From Rhodococcus sp. HNM0563 (GTDB taxonomy: Bacteria > Actinomycetota > Actinomycetes > Mycobacteriales > Mycobacteriaceae): a stretch of DNA of 64,000 nt. The notes beneath the pieces are model-generated. The model saw only the letters and a list, made by a program, of their open reading frames with translations, was not told the DNA's origin and did no database searches. The first letter of the stretch is position 1; each line of letters starts with the position of its first letter. The stretch covers positions 1 to 64,000 of the forward strand of contig NZ_JAASAF010000003.1 in the NCBI RefSeq assembly GCF_012726195.1, written 5' to 3'. Of the stretch, positions 1-8,614 are shown in pieces. The translations under genes were made by a program, and so were the position numbers.

Positions 1-407
1 GACGACGTGATGACCGCGGCAGGGTACGACGCGGCACACAAAGAGTTCGCGGACATGCCGATGGGGTCGTACACGTTTCTGGGGTGCTCGTACGAGGGAA
101 CCATCAGTGTGCCCGGTGCCTTAGCTCGATACGACTTGAATGTCATGGCCGGCAATGTCTCCCTCGACGAGGGTTGGAGAAGAACGGCCATGTGGCGGCG
201 GCAACCACAATCAATGGACGGTCCGCGCTAGTCGAGGTTGACCCGAACACACTTGACACGTGCAGATACGCGCTCCAAACCGATTTCGGAGTGGTCATCT
301 TCAGCAGGATTTATCAGAAGGACCACACCGGTCCAGTACCTCAAGACAAGTGGTGTTCAGGGTTCGAGAGCTTCATCACTTCTGTTGAACCCCTGTTGAA
401 GCGTTGA
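1..407 (+). pseudogene. DUF3558-type lipoprotein remnant (5' cut by window, frameshifted)
   Basis: Two overlapping frames together encode the C-terminal part of a DUF3558-like protein. Frame 1 (from base 1) reads the part with YTFLGCSYEG and frame 3 (to the TGA at 405-407) reads the part with TDFGVVIFSR and KWCSGFESF. Both align in order with the intact paralogue at 8740-9327 (YSFLGCRFKG, ADFGIVIFSR, EWCAGLEKA). The reading frame changes near 170-185, where the paralogue has W-D-K-N-G-H; one extra base here would explain it. The N-terminus and signal peptide lie outside the window. A sequencing error is possible, but the neighbouring partner gene is also damaged, so real decay is more likely. 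Confidence 0.7.
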
Positions 408-651
408 ACCGAGAATTGCGGACTATCTCGCCATCGGACACAACTTCGGCGACTTCGAGTCCGCCAAGCAACTCGCCGCCGGCTACGCCCGGAAAGGCGC
501 CGGCACACCCGAGTCCGCCCGCGAGCGCGTCGAGCAGTTCATCGACGCCCTCACCCAACTACGCGACGCATTCGCTTCAGGCGGCGAAGCGTTCCTCGGC
601 ACCGAATTCGACTGGGTACGACAGCTTCAGTCGATCGACGTCGACACGTAA
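406..651 (+). pseudogene. 5'-truncated copy of the DUF3558 partner protein
   Basis: Frame 1 from 406 to the TAA at 649-651 encodes a stretch (FESAKQLAAGYARK, GTPESARERVEQFI, FASGGEAFL, EFDWVRQLQ) almost identical to residues 38-108 of the intact 111-residue protein at 9365-9700. The first 35-40 codons and the start codon are missing. The remnant begins right after the stop of the DUF3558 remnant, so about 150 bases present in the intact locus have been deleted. No in-frame start codon with a ribosome site was found, so it is probably not translated. Confidence 0.7.
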
Positions 652-679
652 CCGACCCGCCCTTCCCGCGCGAAAGCCT

Positions 680-713
680 GCTTCCCACAGCAACAACTGC
701 TGCTGTGGGAAGC
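680..713. terminator. Bidirectional hairpin terminator
   Basis: A perfect 13-bp stem (GCTTCCCACAGCA pairing with TGCTGTGGGAAGC) closes an 8-base loop. It lies between the plus-strand remnant ending at 651 and the minus-strand SDR ending at 760, so it can serve both convergent units. Confidence 0.7.
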
Positions 714-759
714 CGGAACCGTCGCGGGAATCATGTTGTGCTGAGACCTATCCGGAAGA

Positions 760-1512
760 TCAGGTGTTACGACCACCGTTCACGCCGATGACCTGGCCCG
801 TGATGTAGCCGGCCCCCTCCGAACACAGAAATGAGCACGCCGCCGCGATGTCTTCGGGCTTGCCGGGTCGCCGGACGGGGGTTCGGTCGGCGTGTTCGTC
901 GACGCTGCCACCGAGCAGGCCATCACGTTCCGAGCCTCGTAGCATCGGGGTGTCCACGAAACCGGGCGGGATGGTGTTGACGGTGATGCCTTCCGGGCCC
1001 AGCTCCAATGCGAGCGATTTCGTGAAGCCGACGAGTCCGGCCTTCGACGCCACATAGTGCGTCATGAACTGCTGGCCGCCTTGGGCGCTGGACGACGAGA
1101 TGTTGACGATCCTCCCCCACCCGGCCTTCGTCATGTCGGGCACCACGGCCTGGCACGCGTAGAACGGGCCGGACAGATTGATCGCGAGGGTGCGTTCCCA
1201 CACTTCGTCGGTGATGTGTCCGAACTTCTTGAAGCCGGTGATACCTGCGTTGTTGACGAGAACCGATACCGACCCGAGGCTTTCCCCCACGCTTTCGACA
1301 GCCGCGTCCACCTGAGATCGGTCCGACACGTCGACGTCACCGAATGCTGCTGCAGTGTGGCCTTTCTCGAGAATTTCCTCCACAACCGTCTTGGCCGATG
1401 CGGCATTCAGGTCGAGGACAGCCACCGAAAAGCCATCCGCGGCGAGCCGGTGCGAGATGGCCCGGCCGATGCCGGAACCACCACCCGTCACGAGTGCAAC
1501 CTTGGTGGTCAT
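760..1512 (-). CDS. SDR family NAD(P)-dependent oxidoreductase (FabG-like)
   Basis: A classical short-chain dehydrogenase/reductase of 250 residues, the usual length. It would interconvert an alcohol and a ketone on a small or acyl substrate in the cytoplasm. The cofactor motif TGGGSGIG is at residues 9-16, NNAG at 87-90, the catalytic serine around 140, and Tyr153 with Lys157 (YVASK). The C-terminal GYITGQVIGVNGG is typical of FabG-like members. The start ATG overlaps the stop of the upstream dioxygenase ORF (ATGA), so the two are translationally coupled. The substrate cannot be told from sequence. The operon pairing suggests oxidation of the product of an alpha-ketoglutarate-dependent hydroxylase, but that partner looks broken here. 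Confidence 0.9.
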   Translation of the reverse strand: MTTKVALVTGGGSGIGRAISHRLAADGFSVAVLDLNAASAKTVVEEILEKGHTAAAFGDVDVSDRSQVDAAVESVGESLGSVSVLVNNAGITGFKKFGHITDEVWERTLAINLSGPFYACQAVVPDMTKAGWGRIVNISSSSAQGGQQFMTHYVASKAGLVGFTKSLALELGPEGITVNTIPPGFVDTPMLRGSERDGLLGGSVDEHADRTPVRRPGKPEDIAAACSFLCSEGAGYITGQVIGVNGGRNT

Positions 1513-2369
1513 TGCACGACCTCCTCACCGACGAGTGATGTGCGGAGCATCAGACGTGCCGACTGCTCTCCGTACGGGCAGGCGCGGTGCAGCATGCCGG
1601 TGTTGTCCCAGATGACGACGTCGCCCACCCGCCACTTGCGCCGGAGTGTGAAGCGATCCTGCGTCGACCACTCCAGAAGCCGCGTCAGCAGTTCTTTGCT
1701 TTCGTCCTCCGATCTGCCGACGACCCGCTCGGCGGTGGACCCGAGCACCATGGACTTCTTCCCGGACCCTCGGGTCCAGACCAGCGGGTGCTCACGCGAG
1801 GGATTGCGGTCCCACGCCGCCCGTTCCTTCGGATCGGGATCGGGGTACACGAGCAGCTGAGATGCCGCGAAGCTGTGCACGACGCGCACACCCTCGAGCT
1901 CCGCCTTGTCATCGCTCGGCAGTTCCTCGTATGCAGCGTAGGTGTTCGCGAATTCGGTGTCGCCGGTGTCGTCGTCGGACACCTGCCGCGCCATCAGAAC
2001 CGTCGCTTTGGCAGCAAAGGCGGGCCAGCAATCCGGAAGCTCGTCGAATCGAACCCGGACAACTGTATGGGTGGCGGCAGCCTCGAGGCAGGGCCCCTGA
2101 CCGGTCCGGTATTGGTCGACACCGATCTCGACCACGCGCGGGTCGGTGTACGCGGGAGTGGTCGCGGTGCCGTCCGCATCAACAAGCGTGATACCTGCCA
2201 TGTCAGCACCGGGAACCGTATCGACTGCCCACCGACACAGCTGCTCGAGAAACGCGGTGGTAGTGGGCTGTCCGGCGCCGAAGCGCCCTCGCAACTCATC
2301 CAGAGCTGTCGCGACGGCGTCGACTCTGGCGATCACATCGAGATCGTCAAGCGAGGAGTTCTGGGGCAT
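1509..2369 (-). CDS. Chimeric ORF: GAF domain (ANTAR-type regulator) fused to C-terminal half of a TauD/TfdA dioxygenase
   Basis: The 286-residue ORF starts at ATG 2369 and is open throughout, but its two halves come from unrelated families. Residues 1-120 look like the N-terminus and GAF domain of actinobacterial GAF-ANTAR regulators (LDDLDVIARVDAVATAL, GQGPCLEAA). Residues 122-286 are the C-terminal part of a TauD/TfdA-type Fe(II)/2-oxoglutarate dioxygenase (LMARQVSDDDTGDTEFANTY, HPLVWTR, DVVIWDN, MLHRA with His261, and Arg272/276). The N-terminal half of the dioxygenase fold, with the HxD iron ligands, is absent, and so is the RNA-binding ANTAR domain. The join falls at A-A-K-A, a plausible microhomology. 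Neither activity is expected. The stop overlaps the downstream SDR start. Confidence 0.75.
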   Translation of the reverse strand: MPQNSSLDDLDVIARVDAVATALDELRGRFGAGQPTTTAFLEQLCRWAVDTVPGADMAGITLVDADGTATTPAYTDPRVVEIGVDQYRTGQGPCLEAAATHTVVRVRFDELPDCWPAFAAKATVLMARQVSDDDTGDTEFANTYAAYEELPSDDKAELEGVRVVHSFAASQLLVYPDPDPKERAAWDRNPSREHPLVWTRGSGKKSMVLGSTAERVVGRSEDESKELLTRLLEWSTQDRFTLRRKWRVGDVVIWDNTGMLHRACPYGEQSARLMLRTSLVGEEVVQ

Positions 2370-2897
2370 CGGCGGGCTCTTTCTCGAGGGTGCATGCAGG
2401 CACACCTCACCTGCCGCGAAGGTGGCAGGTTTCTCTACCGCAGTAATCGAGCCGATCCTACCCATGTGGTCGGCTTCAGCTGATGCCGGGGCGCAGTGCT
2501 CGGGGTGGGGTCTCCAAGCACGATGAACACGTCTGCCGGGCAGTGGCACTCGCATCGTCGCCGGGTTGTGACCGCCGGCATTACACGAGAATCGTCACGG
2601 ACAACCGGACCGACCGCTCGATCCCGGTTGCCGGCGGCCGACCTGATGCTCACGGCCGCGCACGGACACGACCTGAACGACGACAGTCGGCACGTGCTCC
2701 GACGACGGGCTACGCGAGGGTCGCAGAAGATGATCCCGCCTCGGCCCCGCGTCCACGGCGGGCCCTCGGCCCCAACGAATCCGACGTGCAGCCGTCCGAG
2801 TAGCGCCGACCGACTCGGTGCGGTAGAAAGGTCTCACCATCTGGTGACATGCATCACATCCCGCACCGAATGGTTTGCGCTCTGGAAGGACGATCCG
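2370..2897. other. Intergenic stretch without a recognisable gene
   Basis: Several overlapping frames are open, but none gives a protein with a recognisable domain or a convincing ribosome site. A short inverted repeat (ACCTGCC at 2409-2415 and GGCAGGT at 2424-2430) lies 40-60 bases upstream of the GAF-chimera start and could be an operator. The rest may be remnant sequence left by the deletion that made the chimera. Confidence 0.4.
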
Positions 2898-3020
2898 ATG
2901 ACTCTCAACGTCGCCCTGTTGCTGCTCATTCTCCTGGGAGGACTCAGCTCCGTCGCCGTCATGCAGGTCGCGCTCCACCAACCCACCGACCGGTCCGGCC
3001 ACAGGCACGGCAGAATCTGA
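2898..3020 (+). CDS. Small single-pass membrane protein (40 aa), hypothetical
   Basis: ATG 2898 follows a strong ribosome site (GGAAGGA at 2884-2890, 7-base spacing). The 40-residue product has one hydrophobic segment (residues 3-24, rich in Leu, Val and Ala) and a short basic tail (DRSGHRHGRI). No family was recognised. The good ribosome site and the abrupt hydrophobic profile argue for a real gene, but the length is too short to be sure. No partner is adjacent. Confidence 0.4.
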   Translation: MTLNVALLLLILLGGLSSVAVMQVALHQPTDRSGHRHGRI

Positions 3021-3432
3021 TATCGAACTGCACCCGCTTTTTCCACGACGCCTGCACCCCCACCAGCCTGCCTCTGTGAAGTTGTCGAGCAGAGTAAAGT
3101 TGTCGAACAGAATCGACATGTTCACCTTCGTTTCGCGAGCCCTCGACGGTCGCTGCGGTACTCGGATTCGACGCGGTCGGCCAGTTCACGCGAGCACCAG
3201 CAACTGGAAAAACAGCTTCGGAGTGCCCTTCAGCGTGCTTCCGGAGGCGTCCGTGTAGGTACGTCCGGCGGGGTCGAGCAGCTTCCTCACAACATCCATC
3301 AGGACCTTCCCGATCGAAGCACTTTGATGTGCGGTACCCACTGACCGCTCCGAGAGCACCTCTACTGCGCCTGCTTCCGATATGTCCGGGTGAGCTACTG
3401 CCGATCGTCGCTGAACGCGCCGGCAGATACAG
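3021..3432. other. Intergenic stretch with a short direct repeat and a possible oxidoreductase scrap
   Basis: A 16-base imperfect direct repeat (AAGTTGTCGA[G/A]CAGA) occurs at 3079 and 3097 with an 18-bp period. On the minus strand, roughly 3186-3330, a frame encodes VEVLSERSVGTAHQSASIGK followed by TPKLFFQLLVLA. This faintly resembles the C-terminus of a quinone oxidoreductase or zinc-less alcohol dehydrogenase. It has no start of its own and runs out of phase into the WYL gene, so it is at best a remnant. Confidence 0.3.
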
Positions 3433-4371
3433 CTAAGAACGCACCCCTGCGGCAGTGAGTCTCTCCCCCAGCTCAGCACACCGTGCCGCGAGTTCCGGAG
3501 GCTCGAGGACGTCGAACTCGTGTCCCAACGTGAGCACGTGCCACAGAACGATATCGAGATTGTCTGCACCACTGATCAGTTCACAGGTGTCACGATCCCG
3601 AGGTTTCACCACCGCCGCAGACGCCGAGATCTGGCGGCGCACCGTCTCGGCCGGTGCACGGACCAGGAACCGCGCTTGCTGCCGATACACCCGACTCGCG
3701 ACACCTTCCTGCACGTAGGTCGCCGCGTCGGGTGCTGCGCGCGGACGGAACCGCCACGTCCGTAGCATCACCGTAGACATCCGGTCGACGCGGAAGCTAC
3801 GCCAGTCGTCGCGGTCGAGGTCGTATGCGAGCAGGTACCAGCGTCGATCGGAGGCGACGAGGCGGTAGGGCTCGATCCGTCGCGGCGTCGAGCGATAATC
3901 GAATCCGATCTCCACCTCGTCGCGGCAGGCCCGCGCGAGTGTCATGAGCGCCTCGGGGTCGACGGGGTCGCGACCTCCACCGAAGGACTCCACCGACACC
4001 GACAGGGCACGCACCTCGTGTCGCAAACGGGCAGGAAGCACCTGGTCGAGCTTGGTCAGGGCTCTGAGCGCCGCGTCGCCGCCACTCGCGATCGCGCCAC
4101 CCGCACCGGCGAGCAGAGCAACCGCGGTGACGATCGCTTCGTCGTCGTCGAGGAGTAACGGGGGCAGATCCTGACCGGGTCCGAGCTGGTAGCCGCCACC
4201 GATGCCCTTGCTGGCATGCACCGGGTATCCGAGGTTGCGCAGCCGCTCGACGTCGCGCCGGATGGTGCGGGGCGTGACGCCGAGCCGATCAGCGAGCTCG
4301 GGGCCGGTCCAGACCTGTCGCTGTTGCAGCAGACCGAGCAAGGTCAGTACCCGCTCGGTGGTGTCGTCCAT
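3433..4371 (-). CDS. YafY/DeoR-like transcriptional regulator with WYL domain
   Basis: A 312-residue regulator of the usual length. An N-terminal helix-turn-helix (residues 5-55; WTGPELADRLGVTPRTIRRD) would bind DNA. The WYL ligand-sensing domain lies around residues 140-205, with the signature RRWYLLAYD (WYL at 178-180), followed by a C-terminal extension. The gene is divergent from the DinB-RidA pair with only 62 bases between the starts, so it probably controls that pair as well as itself. The ligand is unknown. The start ATG fits the family N-terminus. Confidence 0.9.
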   Translation of the reverse strand: MDDTTERVLTLLGLLQQRQVWTGPELADRLGVTPRTIRRDVERLRNLGYPVHASKGIGGGYQLGPGQDLPPLLLDDDEAIVTAVALLAGAGGAIASGGDAALRALTKLDQVLPARLRHEVRALSVSVESFGGGRDPVDPEALMTLARACRDEVEIGFDYRSTPRRIEPYRLVASDRRWYLLAYDLDRDDWRSFRVDRMSTVMLRTWRFRPRAAPDAATYVQEGVASRVYRQQARFLVRAPAETVRRQISASAAVVKPRDRDTCELISGADNLDIVLWHVLTLGHEFDVLEPPELAARCAELGERLTAAGVRS

Positions 4372-4433
4372 AAGTTTCAGAGTGCCAGATGCAGCGGACC
4401 GATCCTGTCCTCTTGTGGTGCCACAGTATCTCC

Positions 4434-5012
4434 ATGGCTACCGAATTCGACTGGAACAATTCTCTGCTCGAGCAGTGGGAGTGGCACTGGAACAATCAGA
4501 TCCGCGCCCGACTCCAGGGTCTCACGGACGACGAGTACTTCTGGTCTCCAGTGCCGGACCCTTGGAATGTCCGGCCTCGGGGCGCCTCGACCGCGCCCCT
4601 GCAGGCCGGCGCAGGCGATTTCACCATCGACTTCGCCTTCCCGCAGCCGGACCCTGCACCGTTCACCACGATCGCGTGGCGGCTCGGACACGTGATCGTC
4701 GGTGTGCTGGCCGGACGCAACGCATCGCATTTCGGCGCACCTCCGGCGTCGTACGAGTCCTGGGAGTATGCGGGCACCGCACGAGAAGCGCTCGACCAAC
4801 TCGAAACCCAGCTCGACGTATGGGTGAAAGGCGTCCGCAGCCTCAGCTACACCGAACTGATCGCCCCGGTCGGCGACAAGGAGCCCTACCCCGAGCTCGC
4901 GGTGGCCGACCTCGTGCTGCACATCCACCGCGAACTGATCCACCACCTGTCCGAGGTCTCGCTCCTGCGCGACCTGTACGTACACACCCCGAGAGAAGGT
5001 AAGAAATCATGA
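4434..5012 (+). CDS. DinB/DfsB family metalloprotein
   Basis: A 192-residue DinB-superfamily four-helix protein. The metal-binding histidines are expected at His86 (AWRLGHVIVG) and in HIHRELIHH (His165/170/171), the usual spacing for this fold. In actinobacteria many members are thiol-dependent transferases or are uncharacterised, so no reaction can be assigned. The start at 4434 (MATEFDW) matches the family; upstream in-frame codons run into the promoter region shared with the WYL regulator. The stop overlaps the RidA start (ATGA), so the two form an operon. Confidence 0.85.
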   Translation: MATEFDWNNSLLEQWEWHWNNQIRARLQGLTDDEYFWSPVPDPWNVRPRGASTAPLQAGAGDFTIDFAFPQPDPAPFTTIAWRLGHVIVGVLAGRNASHFGAPPASYESWEYAGTAREALDQLETQLDVWVKGVRSLSYTELIAPVGDKEPYPELAVADLVLHIHRELIHHLSEVSLLRDLYVHTPREGKKS

Positions 5013-5392
5013 TCACACTGGTCGATCCCGACGAGCTCGCCTACAGCCCCGCTTTCGCTCAGGGGGTGATCGCACCGGCCGGCAAGACGGTCTATGTCGG
5101 TGGTCAGCTCGGCACCGACGGCTCCGGAGCCATGCTCGACGGCATCGAAGCGCAAACCGTGCAAGCTATGAAGAACGTCTTAGCTGTGCTGGCCGCTGCG
5201 GGGTCGGGCCCGGATCATGTGGTCAAGCTCGACATCTACATGGTCGACGGGGTAGATGCGCAGGTCGGATACGCGGCGTCGAGGTCGGTGTGGGGTGATC
5301 GACGTACGGCCATCACCGTCGTCACTACTGCGGGGCACGCCCGGCCTGGGGCGCTGGTCGAGATCGACGCGATCGCGGTGGTCCCCGAGTAG
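5009..5392 (+). CDS. RidA/YjgF/Rid family protein
   Basis: A 127-residue trimeric Rid-family protein of typical size. RidA hydrolyses reactive enamine/imine intermediates released by PLP enzymes. The C-terminal signature ARPGALVEIDAIAV contains Arg112 and Glu119, the equivalents of the catalytic arginine and the conserved acidic residue. It overlaps the DinB gene by 4 bases and is likely under the control of the divergent WYL regulator. It could be a RidA-like paralogue with a narrower substrate rather than the housekeeping enzyme. Confidence 0.9.
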   Translation: MITLVDPDELAYSPAFAQGVIAPAGKTVYVGGQLGTDGSGAMLDGIEAQTVQAMKNVLAVLAAAGSGPDHVVKLDIYMVDGVDAQVGYAASRSVWGDRRTAITVVTTAGHARPGALVEIDAIAVVPE

Positions 5393-5441
5393 ACCGCTCG
5401 GAGCGATAGTCTGCTGCCGACGCCGATTTCGGAGGAGCAGC

Positions 5442-7664
5442 ATGACAGATCTCGCCCGAACACTGTCCGAGTTGACGCTCGAGGAGAAAGCAGGCCTGAC
5501 CAGCGGGTTGAACTTCTGGTTCACGAAACCTGTTTCGCGGGTGGGTATTCCATCGATAATGCTGACCGATGGCCCCCACGGTGTCCGCAAACAGGTCGAG
5601 GGTGGCGATCACCTCGGTCTCGCCGACTCGGTGCCCGCCACCTGCTTTCCGCCTGCCGTTGCGATGGGATGCTCGTTCGACCCCGAACTGCTCGAACGGG
5701 TCGGTGCCGCGCTCGGTGTCGAGGCCCGTGCGTCGCAGGTGAGTGTGCTGCTCGGCCCCGGAATCAACATCAAACGGTCGCCGCTGTGTGGACGCAACTT
5801 CGAGTACCTGTCCGAGGATCCGTTGTTGTCGGGTGCGCTCGGCGCCGCACTCGTTCGCGGGATCCAATCACAGGGCGTCGGGGCGTCGCTGAAGCATTTC
5901 GCAGCCAACAATCAGGAAACCGACCGGATGCGGGTCTCCGCGGATATCGACCCGCGTCCGCTTCGGGAGATCTACCTGCGCGGGTTCCAGCGCGTGGTCG
6001 AAGACGCTCAACCGTGGACGGTGATGTGCTCGTACAACCGGATCAACGGCGTGTACGCGTCGCAGAACCGCTGGCTGCTCACCGAGGTTCTGCGAGGCGA
6101 GTGGAGTTTCGACGGCGTCGTCGTCAGCGACTGGGGTGCCGTATCCGACCGCGTCGCAGCGCTGGAGGCAGGCCTCGACCTGGAGATGCCGTCCACGGGT
6201 GGACGGACCGATCAGGAAATCGTCGACGCGGTGCGGGCGGGGGAACTCGACGAGTCCGTGGTCGATATTGCCGCGGGGCGGGTGACCGATCTCGTCGGAA
6301 CGGCGGCGATCGACCCCGACGCCGTATTCGATGCCGATGAACACCACGCGCTTGCCCGCCGGGTCGCCGCGGAGTGCGTGGTGCTGTTGAAGAACAACGA
6401 GGTCCTGCCGCTTGCGACCGAGACGAGGGTTGCCGTGATCGGCGAGCTGGCCCGTACCCCGCGGTATCAGGGTGCCGGGTCGTCACGGATCAACCCGACT
6501 CGCCTCGACAACGCGCTCGACGAGATCCAGGCGTTGGCCTCGGTGGATGTCGCGTTCGCTCCCGGCTATCTCGACGACGGCAAGACCACCGACGAGTTGC
6601 GCGCCGCCGCGACCGATGCGGCGCGTGCCTCCGACGTTGCCGTGGTGTTCGTCGGTGTACCCGCCGCGCTCGAATCCGAAGGTTTCGACCGCACCGATCT
6701 CGAACTGCCCTCGGAACAGACCGAGCTGCTCGACGCCGTGGCCGCGGCGAATCCGAACACCGTGGTCGTGCTGTCGAACGGCGGTGTCGTGCGCTTGTCC
6801 GGTTTCGCCGATCGCGTACCCGCGATCATCGAGGGCTGGCTGCTCGGGCAAGCCGGTGGCGGTGCGGTCGCCGACGTGCTGTATGGGCTGGCCGATCCTG
6901 CGGGCCGGCTCGCCGAGACTATTCCTGTGCGACTCGAGGACACACCGTCGTACACCGATTTTCCGGGCGAGCACGGGCACGTCCGCTACGGCGAAGGCCT
7001 GTTCGTCGGATACCGCGGTTTCGATGCCAGAGAAACCGACGTGTCGTTTCCCTTCGGACACGGTCTGTCGTATACGACATTCGAGTACTCCGACGCAACG
7101 GTGACCGTGGGTGACGACCTGACCGTGACCGTGACCGTCACCAACACCGGTGAGCGGCCGGGTTCCGACGTCGTCCAGGTGTACGTCGGGATGCCCGACT
7201 CCGCCGTAGCCCGCGCACCCCGTGAGTTGAAGGGATTCGCGAAGGTACGCCTCGATGCCGGAGAATCACGAAAGGTCGAGATACCTGTTCGCCGCACAGA
7301 CCTCGCGTACTGGGATACCCGCGTCGATGGGTGGGTGGTCGAAGGTGGCACCTACCGTGTCGACATCGGTGCTTCGAGTCGCGACATCCGAGCCACATGC
7401 ACCGTCGGCATCGACGGTGACGACGTTTCCGTCCCGTTGACCCTGGAGTCGTCGATCGGAGAGATTCTCTCCAACCCTGAGGCAGCAGCAGTTCTTTCGA
7501 GTATCTTTGCCGCATCCGACGGCCAGGCTCCGGCCCTCGACCCGGCGGTCCTCGAGATGGCGGCGTCGATGCCGCTCGGAAGAGTGCTGAGCTTCGGGAA
7601 CTTCGGTATCGGCGTCGAGGAGATCCAGCAGCAACTGGATGTCGTGAACGGACGGTCGAAATGA
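5442..7664 (+). CDS. Glycoside hydrolase family 3 beta-glycosidase
   Basis: A 740-residue GH3 enzyme, probably a beta-glucosidase acting on oligosaccharides or glycosides. The N-terminal barrel carries LTDGPHGVRK (42-50), KHFAANNQE (151-159) and the nucleophile loop VVVSDWGA with Asp230. The alpha/beta sandwich follows around 360-560 and an FnIII-like domain around 610-680 (TVTVTNTGERPGSDVVQVYV). There is no signal peptide, so the enzyme is intracellular. The start at 5442 has a ribosome site GGAGGAG at 5431-5437; the longer upstream frame overlaps RidA and is rejected. The stop overlaps the following nuclease gene by 4 bases. Confidence 0.93.
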   Translation: MTDLARTLSELTLEEKAGLTSGLNFWFTKPVSRVGIPSIMLTDGPHGVRKQVEGGDHLGLADSVPATCFPPAVAMGCSFDPELLERVGAALGVEARASQVSVLLGPGINIKRSPLCGRNFEYLSEDPLLSGALGAALVRGIQSQGVGASLKHFAANNQETDRMRVSADIDPRPLREIYLRGFQRVVEDAQPWTVMCSYNRINGVYASQNRWLLTEVLRGEWSFDGVVVSDWGAVSDRVAALEAGLDLEMPSTGGRTDQEIVDAVRAGELDESVVDIAAGRVTDLVGTAAIDPDAVFDADEHHALARRVAAECVVLLKNNEVLPLATETRVAVIGELARTPRYQGAGSSRINPTRLDNALDEIQALASVDVAFAPGYLDDGKTTDELRAAATDAARASDVAVVFVGVPAALESEGFDRTDLELPSEQTELLDAVAAANPNTVVVLSNGGVVRLSGFADRVPAIIEGWLLGQAGGGAVADVLYGLADPAGRLAETIPVRLEDTPSYTDFPGEHGHVRYGEGLFVGYRGFDARETDVSFPFGHGLSYTTFEYSDATVTVGDDLTVTVTVTNTGERPGSDVVQVYVGMPDSAVARAPRELKGFAKVRLDAGESRKVEIPVRRTDLAYWDTRVDGWVVEGGTYRVDIGASSRDIRATCTVGIDGDDVSVPLTLESSIGEILSNPEAAAVLSSIFAASDGQAPALDPAVLEMAASMPLGRVLSFGNFGIGVEEIQQQLDVVNGRSK

Positions 7665-8614
7665 CCATGCGCATCGCAACATTCAACATCAATGGGATTC
7701 GCGCGGCACAACGTCGCGGGTTCGAGAAATGGTTGCGGGAGCGAGACCCCGACGTGGTGGCGTTGCAGGAGCTCCGCGCCCCCGCATCGGCGATTCCGGA
7801 CGGCGTGTTCGGCGACCACCACATCACCTACGACGAGGGGACGCTGCCCGGTCGCAACGGCGTCGCAATCCTGACCCGCAAGGAACCGAGCGCGGTGCGC
7901 ACCTGGAGCGGCACAGCGCTCTTACGACATCCCGGCGACGACCACATCGAGACGGTCGACGTGGAACCCACTCCCGTTGCCCGAGGTCTGCGCGAGTTCG
8001 CCGACCAGGGAAGATACGTCGAGGTCGACCTCGCGGACGCACCCATCACGGTGGCGTCGCTGTATCTGCCGAAAGGCGGCCTGCCCGCCCACCTGCAGAA
8101 ACCCGGACGGATGCGGGAGGCACCGGACGGTGGCGCACGCTACGACCGCAAGATGCGCTTCCTCGACGCGTTCGCCCGTCAGCTCACGAGATCACGGCGC
8201 ACAGCCCGCGCGGCTGGTCGCGAGTTGCTGTTGATGGGCGACCTCAACATCGCGCACACCCGGTACGACGTCCGGAACTGGCGGCGCAGCAATCAAGCCG
8301 AGGGCTTCCTCCCGGAGGAACGCGAGTGGTTCGATTCGATCCTCTCTCCGCGCACCCTCGTCGATGTGGTGCGCAGGCACCATCCGGACGTCGACGGCCC
8401 GTATTCGTGGTGGTCGTGGCTCGGGCAGTCCTTCGCGAACGACGTCGGCTGGCGTATCGACTACCACCTCGCCACCCCCGCGCTCGCGCGTTCCGCAGTG
8501 TCCGCGGGCACCGATCGCGATCCGGCCCCCGATCGTCGGATCAGCGATCACGCACCTGTCGTCGTCGACTACGACCTTGCTGCTTTCCACGACACCGGAA
8601 GTAAGCAGCCCTGA
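7661..8614 (+). CDS. xthA: Exodeoxyribonuclease III / endonuclease-exonuclease-phosphatase family protein
   Basis: A 317-residue EEP-fold nuclease resembling exodeoxyribonuclease III, which cuts DNA at abasic sites and trims 3' ends. The metal and catalytic motifs are FNINGIRA (Asn11), LQELRA (Glu37), LLMGDLNIAHT and the C-terminal ISDHAPV Asp-His pair. It is somewhat longer than E. coli ExoIII because of an insert in the middle. The start (ATGA overlap with the GH3 stop) is followed by a second ATG at 7667, so either may be used. A very strong hairpin begins exactly at its stop codon. Confidence 0.88.
   Translation: MTMRIATFNINGIRAAQRRGFEKWLRERDPDVVALQELRAPASAIPDGVFGDHHITYDEGTLPGRNGVAILTRKEPSAVRTWSGTALLRHPGDDHIETVDVEPTPVARGLREFADQGRYVEVDLADAPITVASLYLPKGGLPAHLQKPGRMREAPDGGARYDRKMRFLDAFARQLTRSRRTARAAGRELLLMGDLNIAHTRYDVRNWRRSNQAEGFLPEEREWFDSILSPRTLVDVVRRHHPDVDGPYSWWSWLGQSFANDVGWRIDYHLATPALARSAVSAGTDRDPAPDRRISDHAPVVVDYDLAAFHDTGSKQP

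Noticed and set aside
3186-3572. Minus-strand ORF of 128 codons near the WYL gene
   Set aside because: Its N-terminal half is the WYL gene in another frame and its C-terminal half only faintly resembles an oxidoreductase tail.
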